Below, in pieces: positions 62,110-64,000 of a stretch of 64,000 nucleotides of DNA. The position numbers were made by a program, and so were the translations under genes. Within the stretch, counting starts at the first letter, position 1; each line of letters begins with the position of its first letter. The stretch lies in NCBI RefSeq assembly GCF_008806345.1, contig NZ_VZZJ01000008.1, positions 62,001 to 126,000 on the forward strand. The letters are read 5' to 3'. The DNA comes from Methylobacterium planeticum. Its GTDB lineage: Bacteria; Pseudomonadota; Alphaproteobacteria; Rhizobiales; Beijerinckiaceae. Below the pieces are notes generated by a model. That model saw only the letters and a list, made by a program, of their open reading frames with translations. It was not told where the DNA came from and made no database searches.

Positions 62110-63267
62110 ATGCCAATCCGCCACGTCGTCGGCATCGCAGCCGCCCTCGCATTGAGCACCGCCCTCGCCCGTGCCGACGATGCCCCCATCGTCATCGGCG
62201 TGCCGGTCGGCCTGTCGGGCGCGAACAGCGTCGTCGCGCCGTCCGTCGTCCAGTCTTCCGAACTCGCCGTCGAGGAGATCAACGCGGCGGGCGGCGTGCT
62301 CGGCCGGAAGCTCAGGCTTGAGATCGCCGACGACGCCTCCGGTGCCGCGGGCGCACAGAAGGCCTTCGACGCCCTGATTTATTCCAAGAAGGTCGACGTC
62401 ATCATCTCGATGGAAACCAGCGCGGCTCGGAATGCCGGCCTGCCGGCCGTCACCAAGGGGCGCAAGCCGTTCATCTACACGTCCTTCTATGAGGGCCGGT
62501 CCTGCAACAAAAACATGTTCGTCAACGCGTGGGTGCCGGAGCAGCAGGTGCCCCCGGTGGTCGATGCCTTTACCAGGGATAAAGGCGCCAAGAGTTTCTT
62601 CCTGATCGGCAGCGACTACGCCTTCGGGCGCGGCATGCTCGCCTTCACGAGGGCTTACATCGAGAAGACCGGCGGCAGGGTTGTGGGCGAGGAATACCTG
62701 CCGATGGACGGCAGCGACTGGACGTCAACCATCTCCAAGCTGAAGGAGTCGAAGGCCGATGCACTGATCACCTCAACGGCTGGCGGCGCACCCAACGTCA
62801 CGCTCATCAAGCAGCTGCGCGGTGCGGGCGTCTCGCTGCCTTTCGCCAACCTCGCGGTCGATGAGGGGACCGCCAAGAGCATGGGCGCCGGCGCCGAGGG
62901 CATGTACTTGTCGGCCTCTTACGTCACCGGGATCGACAGTCCCGAGAACAAGAAGTTCCTTGCCGCGATGAAGTCCAAGTTCGGCGGCGACCTCAGGACT
63001 CCGAACGACCTCTCGGTTCCTCAATACGAGGCCATCTACCTCTACAAGGCTGCCGTCGAGAAGGCCGGTGGCACCGACGCCTCCAAGGTGCTGGAGGCAC
63101 TTCCGACCGTCAGCTTTACCGGTCCGCGAAGCCTGATCGGCATGAGCAAGCAGCATCATGCGCCGCTGACGATGTACCTCGGCGAGGTCCAGGGTGACGG
63201 CTCGGTCAAGGTCGTGAGCACGTTCAAGGACGTCGATCCCGGGGAGCAGTGCCCGAAGCTCAACTGA
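62110..63267 (+). CDS. Amide/urea ABC transporter substrate-binding protein
   Basis: A 385-residue periplasmic protein with signal (HVVGIAAALALSTALARADD) and a type I binding fold: VIGVPVGLSGANSVVAPSVV, VEEINAAGGVLGRKLRLEIA, FLIGSDYAFGRGMLAFTRAY, DWTSTISKLKESKADALITS. It belongs to the UrtA/FmdD/LivJ group for urea, short amides or branched-chain amino acids; the operon suggests amides. GGAAGG is 9 bases before ATG. The permease gene follows after 57 bp. Confidence 0.9.
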   Translation: MPIRHVVGIAAALALSTALARADDAPIVIGVPVGLSGANSVVAPSVVQSSELAVEEINAAGGVLGRKLRLEIADDASGAAGAQKAFDALIYSKKVDVIISMETSAARNAGLPAVTKGRKPFIYTSFYEGRSCNKNMFVNAWVPEQQVPPVVDAFTRDKGAKSFFLIGSDYAFGRGMLAFTRAYIEKTGGRVVGEEYLPMDGSDWTSTISKLKESKADALITSTAGGAPNVTLIKQLRGAGVSLPFANLAVDEGTAKSMGAGAEGMYLSASYVTGIDSPENKKFLAAMKSKFGGDLRTPNDLSVPQYEAIYLYKAAVEKAGGTDASKVLEALPTVSFTGPRSLIGMSKQHHAPLTMYLGEVQGDGSVKVVSTFKDVDPGEQCPKLN

Positions 63268-63324
63268 GTTCGCGCCGGCCCGCCGAGGGTGGGCCGGCTC
63301 CCCATCAAAGATCGGGAGAGCGTC

Positions 63325-64000
63325 ATGCTGCTGATCCTGGACGTTTTGACTACGGCGGCGGTCCTGTTCGTGGTCGCAATCGGTCTCCTCGCCATCTTCG
63401 GCGTGCTGAAAATCATCAACTTCGCCCACGGGGCGTGGATCACGGTTGGGGCCTATTGCGCCGTGGTGACGACGCATCTTGGGCTAAACCCCTGGGTCGC
63501 GCTGCCGCTCGCCTTCGTCGTAGGGGGCGCCCTGGGCGCGCTGTCGGAACTGTTCATCATCCGCCCGCTCTATAGGCGGCCGCTCGACGCGATCCTCGCG
63601 ACCTGGGGACTCGGCATCGTCATCGGGCAACTGATCACGCTCGGCTTCGGTCGCGATGTCCAGCTGACCCCGAACCTCGTGTCCGGAACGGTGAACCTGC
63701 TGGGCGTCGACTATTCGGCCTACCGCCTCGTGGCGCTCGCCGCCGCCATCGTCGTCGGCGTGGCGTTCGCGGCGACCATCGAGGGCACGCGCCTCGGCCT
63801 GTCGGCCCGCGCGGTTATCATGAACGAGACGCTCGCGCGGGGGCTCGGCATCGATACCGCCCGCGTCAGGCTGCTCACCTTCATGATCGGCGCGGGGCTC
63901 GCGGCGCTCTCGGGTGTGCTGCTGACGCCGCTCTCCAGCGTCGACCCGAACATGGGCGTGGGCTGGCTGATCGGCGCCTTCATGCTGGTCATGGTGGCGA
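63325..64000 (+). CDS. Branched-chain/amide ABC transporter permease (LivH/UrtB type), 3' end outside window
   Basis: The frame is open to the last base; 225 codons are visible. It reads MLLILDVLTTAAVLFVVAIG, LLAIFGVLKIINFAHGAWIT (the NFAHG motif of LivH-type permeases), FIIRPLYRRPLDAILATWGL and LGIDTARVRLLTFMIGAGLA. About six membrane helices are seen. GGGAG precedes ATG 63325 by 7 bases. It continues the amide operon; a second permease and two ATPases are expected beyond the window. Confidence 0.92.
   Translation, partial: MLLILDVLTTAAVLFVVAIGLLAIFGVLKIINFAHGAWITVGAYCAVVTTHLGLNPWVALPLAFVVGGALGALSELFIIRPLYRRPLDAILATWGLGIVIGQLITLGFGRDVQLTPNLVSGTVNLLGVDYSAYRLVALAAAIVVGVAFAATIEGTRLGLSARAVIMNETLARGLGIDTARVRLLTFMIGAGLAALSGVLLTPLSSVDPNMGVGWLIGAFMLVMVA

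Overview
The window is chromosomal DNA from a very GC-rich alphaproteobacterium of the Hyphomicrobiales (Rhizobiales), most likely Methylobacterium or a close relative. Four things point there: the XRE regulator-metK-trmB block, a group I intron in tRNA-Arg(CCU), MucR-, SWIB- and MmcB-type genes, and a fragment of a PQQ methanol dehydrogenase. The identification is from memory of these families, not from a search.

Region 1 (1-43.5 kb) is GC-rich core chromosome. In order it holds a carbamoyltransferase, a YncE-like propeller, a haloacid dehalogenase, MurJ, SodB, an HWE sensor kinase, trmB-metK-XRE, the intron-split tRNA-Arg, a nuclease-like protein with an M48 protease lipoprotein, a 0.9-kb array of 174-bp tandem repeats, an ABC exporter, a PRC-barrel/MFS pair, a PAS-XRE protein, a MarR/monooxygenase pair, SWIB, a drug exporter, a secreted hydrolase with a beta-hydroxyacid dehydrogenase, a divergent SDR/LysR pair, an MhqO/MhqD-like quinone pair, MmcB, DedA, pdxY, PhzF/Nudix, and leuA with a candidate leucine leader peptide.

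Region 2 (43.4-52 kb) starts at tRNA-Lys(CUU). GC content falls and coding becomes sparse. Next to the tRNA lie pieces of a methanol dehydrogenase gene, a tyrosine recombinase and a possible HNH-like gene, which suggests an old integration scar. Further on are small orphan proteins, a CBS protein, a MucR homologue without its finger cysteines, a lone PAS protein and the tail of an autotransporter.

Region 3 (52.3-58.8 kb) is sensory. It holds a soluble globin-coupled chemoreceptor that lacks the usual proximal histidine, an MHYT-PAS-GGDEF-EAL protein followed 12 bp later by a BLUF photoreceptor, and an AmpG-like permease.

Region 4 (59.1-64 kb) is an amide/nitrile utilisation operon: amiC, amiR, a two-hairpin antitermination leader with an intrinsic terminator, a nitrilase-family amidohydrolase, and an amide/urea ABC transporter that runs off the end. 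A sigma-54-like site precedes amiC. The likely logic is amide sensing by AmiC, release of AmiR, RNA antitermination, then expression of the hydrolase and importer.

The most interesting items are the tRNA intron, the AmiR leader RNA, the BLUF/c-di-GMP pair, the globin sensor without its histidine, and the tRNA-Lys scar. No CRISPR array, intact insertion sequence or rRNA was seen.
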